Source: Lepidurus packardi (Eukaryota; Arthropoda; Branchiopoda; Notostraca; Triopsidae). Taken from it: DNA of 64,000 nt. The DNA lies in NCBI GenBank assembly GCA_023053545.1, contig JAKZAN010000001.1, forward strand, positions 2,004,565 to 2,068,564. The letters run 5' to 3'. Made by a program: the position numbers and the translations under genes. Under the pieces are notes generated by a model, which saw only the letters and a list, made by a program, of their open reading frames with translations, made no database searches and was not told the DNA's origin. Positions 60,485 to 64,000 of this stretch are shown here, piece after piece (positions within the stretch are counted from its first letter, which is position 1; each line of letters opens with the position of its first letter).

Positions 60485-63447
60485 TTAATTGTCGTCTACA
60501 GATGGCGTCACCGTTGCCGGCAAGGTCATGGTCACAGTAGATTCCACGCTGACTTCTTCCGTCACTTGCGTCAGAGCCACGCCCGCCGAACTCCGCTTGA
60601 TGCGCACATTGAGACTCACGCTGGTACGAGCTGCGTTTTCCCATCAATTCGCCCCCCGAACAAAATCAAGAGGATACGGGAAAAAGACGAACGAGGTTGT
60701 GTGTGAGCAACAAAACTGGTCACAAAAACCCCACCAATTGTACAAAATACTCCCCCCAAAATAGTGCCAGCCCTCTCCACGCCCCGCCCCCTTTATCGTT
60801 GTGTGTATAGTATATTTTCTCAAACAAACTTCTAACCTTCCCCTCTTTTTATACCGCTTCCACTCCTTACTCTCGAAACCAATTTCTTTTGGCTTGATTT
60901 AAACATAAATGGGCTTGGTGTGGGTGTGTGTGTGTACTCGAATGTGCACATGATATGAACGAAAGGAGAAGAGGGGCGGGCACAAGTTATCAAAAGAAAA
61001 GCGGGAAAAGTTTCCTTAAGAATCAAGTACTCCCAAAAACTGAAGCTACAAAACGGAAAAAATGAACTAAATTTGACACTTCTACGACAGAAAAGTAAAT
61101 CCTGCAAATCTTGCACTTTCCAAGCAAGCCAAAAATAAACGGCAACGTGAAACAAAAAGAGGTTCTGGGGTTAAACAGAAGAGGACGAAAAAAAGCGGAG
61201 ATTGATGGAAAAAAATAAACCAAAAAAAGACAAGTGAAGTAAAAAGAACCAAAGAGAAGGGCTTTTTTGTGTGGTTTGGGCTTAAAAGTAAGAAATAAAT
61301 GAAAAGACATGACTTACTTCGGTCCAGATTGCGTTGCAGGTGTGTGGCGACACGTGAACGAGCGTCGTTGTACTCTAAATGCAAACCGATTCTAAGGATC
61401 GTGGGGTTCTGTTCCACAATCTGCGTTATTTCCATCTCTGCCTTATTACCCAATACTTGCGAGCGCTGAAAGATCACCAATGAAACACAAATTTGTACAG
61501 ATTTGCTTTTTACCTGGTTAGAGCCTCTGAATTCCTCTATGGATTTGTGAATCAACATGGCTTTCAGAAGCTGAACAACTAAACTTGCACTGATAAGATT
61601 TGTCTCCACACTAGAAAAGAAGAGCAATACCAAGAAATTGTGTTAAGGGAATTTTTTTAGAATTAGTGAAAAAAAAAAGGTTCTACTTGAGGACACGTAA
61701 TGTGGAATTTTTTTCCAAGGCTTCGACTAATCCTTGCGCCACTCGGTCGTGCAAGCCCGTGTTGCAAAGGTTTAAGACCTCGAGACGGGTGTTGCATTCA
61801 ATGGCTTTGAACAAGCGAGTGAATTGTTCATCGGACACGTTGCACAGGTTATTCCAATTGAGGCTGATGGTATCCGCGTCGTCATCTTCCACTTTGGTAA
61901 TAGATTCTTCAGGATCCGTCATATTGGGCGGTTCGGCCGGTAAGGCTTTGGGCTGATGGGCTTTCGTGATACCGTCCCAGCCTAGGCCGATTTTATCTTT
62001 GTTGAGTAAGGAGGCGTGGTACTGCTCCTGGTTCATCATCGAGTGAAAGCCCAAGATGGCGGCTAAATCCACCAATTCCTCCTCCGTGGCCCCGCTGAGA
62101 GCTTGCTCGTATTCGTCACCTAAATCATAACTGACGCCTTCATCTTGCCTGGCTGGCGGTCGGGGCACTTCCGGTGCAATGAACTAAAAATAACAAACGT
62201 TTAAAACGACTGATTCTTTGTCTCTGCGTGTTTTTCCTTCTTCCTCAACGCTAAAAGCCAGGAGTAAAGTCTCTTTGTTCTAATGCTGACTTACTTTTTT
62301 GCCGCGAACGACTCCAGCCACGAAAGGTTCAAACTCGGGTTTGTCCGGTGTTTCTAACGCTTCTTTGTTGATGTGCTCGATGAGTTTCTTTCGATCCAAA
62401 GGGCCTGTTGGTTCAAGCTCACAGACGTAGCCGCAACGCTGACTCGGAGGCAGCAGGTTATCCTAAAACACATAAGAATTGAAATATGACTTACTTAATA
62501 AATACCCAATTATTATTAAAAAATATTAATTAAGTATTATTTATTAAATTATGTATTCATTATTTATTTATTATATTAAATTTATTATTATTAAAAGTAT
62601 AATTAAATATTTAGTTTTCAATCACGAAAAAGTTTTAGGATTTTTCCCAACTTTCTAAAGTTAGAAACTATTTCGTAATGGCAATCACCATGATTTATAA
62701 TAGCAATGTACCTTTTAAAATTAATAGCTTATATAATATAATCCCAATCATGAAAGAAGGCGAAATATATTTAAAAATAGCATCAAGACGATTTTTCCGC
62801 TAGGAAATATAAAACTCTCAGCACATCCCTGTTAAGGACGATTAATACAAAATTAAGCAACTCCTAGTTTAAATTATGTAACTATGCAAAAGTAATTTCA
62901 ACTGGGAATATGGTACTAAAATAATTCAGTGTTGTGTAGAAATGAAATCTTACTGCAACAGTGAACATGTCTACAAAAATGAAAAAAATACTTTCTCGTT
63001 TCAACACGGAACTGAGTCGCAACAATAAAACTTTACGAGTAAAAACAACTCTGCAACACTGAAAATCTAAACTAAACTCGAAGGGAAAACTGTGCCACAA
63101 CAATGAATCTCACAGCAAATAGTTCACAATAAGAACGAATTTTCTTTTTAAAAAATTATGACTCTTGCTTCTGTTCTAGACATTTCCATTACTTTCAGTC
63201 TAATTTATCAACGAAGGGTTAAATTACATGGATTAAGTTTAATAGTAACGTATAACTTGTCATTATAACAGCAGAGTTTACCAAGAATTTTTTTTTTTTG
63301 AATCCAGTATTTCTAGAAACTTACGTCAGGATCAACTTCTCTGGACAAAATATCGAGTTCTTCAGGACTTAGTTGAGTGAGCAGGTCGTCCACATCCAGA
63401 TCATCGTACGCCGTTAAATCCTTGCCATATAACTTTTTAGACGTCAT
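60485..63447 (-). CDS. tmod: tropomodulin, isoform with proximal 3' exon
   Basis: Tropomodulin caps actin filament pointed ends together with tropomyosin. Exons are 63447-63325, 62462-62295, 62183-61687, 61610-61514, 61465-61318 and terminal exon 60630-60485, giving 392 residues. The N-terminus has the tropomyosin/actin-binding segment (YDDLDVDDLLTQLSPEELDIL, NLLPPSQR, GPLDRKKLIEHINKEALE). The middle has the conserved LVDLAAILGFHSMMNQEQYH. The C-terminal leucine-rich-repeat cap domain runs from ISLNWNNLCN through TLRVLNVETNLISA to LGNKAEMEITQIVEQNPTIL and LHLEYNDARSRVATHLQRN. The proximal tail is TRTSVSLNVRIKRSS to TVTPSVDDN, rich in Thr and Val. ATTAAA overlaps the stop codon on the minus strand. 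Confidence 0.92.
61688..62182 (-). other. tmod: tropomodulin exon core (linker plus first LRRs)
   Basis: This is the body of the largest exon (497 nt). It encodes the Pro/Asp-rich linker after FIAPEVPRPPARQDEG, then the acidic ISKVEDDDADT-type region entering the repeat domain. It is listed to mark where the actin-binding and repeat regions meet. Confidence 0.8.
62463..63324 (-). other. AT-rich first tropomodulin intron
   Basis: This is an 862-bp intron. It is extremely AT-rich at 62500-62610 (runs of TTATTTATTA) with no coding sequence or recognised repeat. Confidence 0.75.
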
Positions 63448-64000
63448 GTTTTGACCTACGGAGCACAAACACAGAAAAACAAAAGAAAATCACGTTCAGT
63501 TTCAGTTTTCTGGGCGCATCAAGTATGGCAATCAAACATCCAAGCCAAAAGAACCATAACAGCCAAACAGAAACCCAACGCTTGTCTCTCGCTCTTCTTT
63601 CCACATACAAGACGCTATTAGCACTTGTTGACGTCACCCACTTACGCGGGATACCGCAACAATGCCACCCCGCCTACGTAACAGGGATTACGGGCCCGAA
63701 AAATTTCAGAAGCCCAGCGAAGCTGTCTTCGCCTGTCCTCAAGGTGGCAAATACGGAGAAGTGTTAGGAAAAACTTGAAGAAGGCTATAAAAAAGGAACT
63801 TTGGGGCAAGTCCACCTGCCTATTGGCTCCTCTGAAAAGTTCCAAGGAAAATTTTCCTTCGCAAGCTCGAAAGGCGTGGTAAGGTTTTCCTGGAGTCTTT
63901 TCTTCTCTGCTGGGCAAATTTCCAACTGTAGATTTTTCTTCCTTTTCTTTCGCCCGTCGCCCATGCCAAGCCCAGCGCAGCCACCAATTTCTGGCTATCT
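63448..64000 (-). promoter_or_regulatory. tropomodulin 5' region
   Basis: This lies upstream of the tropomodulin start codon. An ATTGGC sequence (inverted CCAAT) is present near 63820, and the composition is less AT-rich than the introns. No TATA box or upstream exon is assigned. Confidence 0.4.

Noticed and set aside
1-64000. tRNA, rRNA, CRISPR arrays, operons or viral genes
   Set aside because: No tRNA-like cloverleaf with a GGTTCGAAT-type arm outside coding sequence, no rRNA segment, no spaced direct-repeat array and no viral protein motif was seen by eye.

Overview
This window is eukaryotic nuclear DNA from an animal, most likely an arthropod. It carries many GT-AG introns, AT-rich non-coding DNA, vertebrate-like protein families and DNA-transposon remnants. 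The Pur-alpha protein has insect/crustacean-type core motifs, which is the main reason for choosing Arthropoda; a finer placement cannot be supported from sequence alone.

Layout from left to right. A doubtful 3' terminal exon sits at the left edge (up to 609). The DNA-binding and activation domains of Nuclear factor I (NFI), plus strand, run over 13 visible exons from 1501 to 24262 with long introns; the first coding exon lies outside the window or was not recognised. A long NFI 3' UTR meets, tail to tail, the cereblon gene (CRBN, minus strand, 28249-30096). CRBN shares a 68-bp head-to-head promoter with an unrecognised plus-strand gene (30165-31164). Pur-alpha (minus, 33101-37096) follows, then about 7 kb with no recognisable gene. 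After that the window becomes dense: aminoacylase-1 (plus, 44106-45703), a RIC1 homologue (plus, 22 exons, 46220-52343), MOB3 (minus, 52935-53935), ribosomal protein L32 (plus, 54438-54898), an SLC17 family transporter (minus, 56015-58163) and tropomodulin (minus, 59464-63447).

The genes have unrelated jobs (transcription factor, E3 ligase receptor, nucleic-acid binding, amino-acid deacylation, Golgi Rab6 exchange factor complex, kinase adaptor, ribosome, transporter, actin pointed-end capping), so this is an ordinary chromosomal neighbourhood and not an operon-like system. Exons were joined by hand at GT/AG sites, and reading phase was checked across the assigned junctions; the first and last coding exons of most genes are included.

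The most interesting points are: three alternative 3' terminal exons of tropomodulin, all in the same phase and each encoding a different C-terminus; an SLC17 protein lacking both glutamates of the sialin R-x-L-E-G-L-G-E-G motif; a cereblon drug pocket that is human-like at the two positions separating human from mouse; a foldback MITE family with four copies, all inside NFI introns; a clean 642-bp Tigger-type element with degenerate transposase; and a 39-nt symmetrical exon in Pur-alpha.
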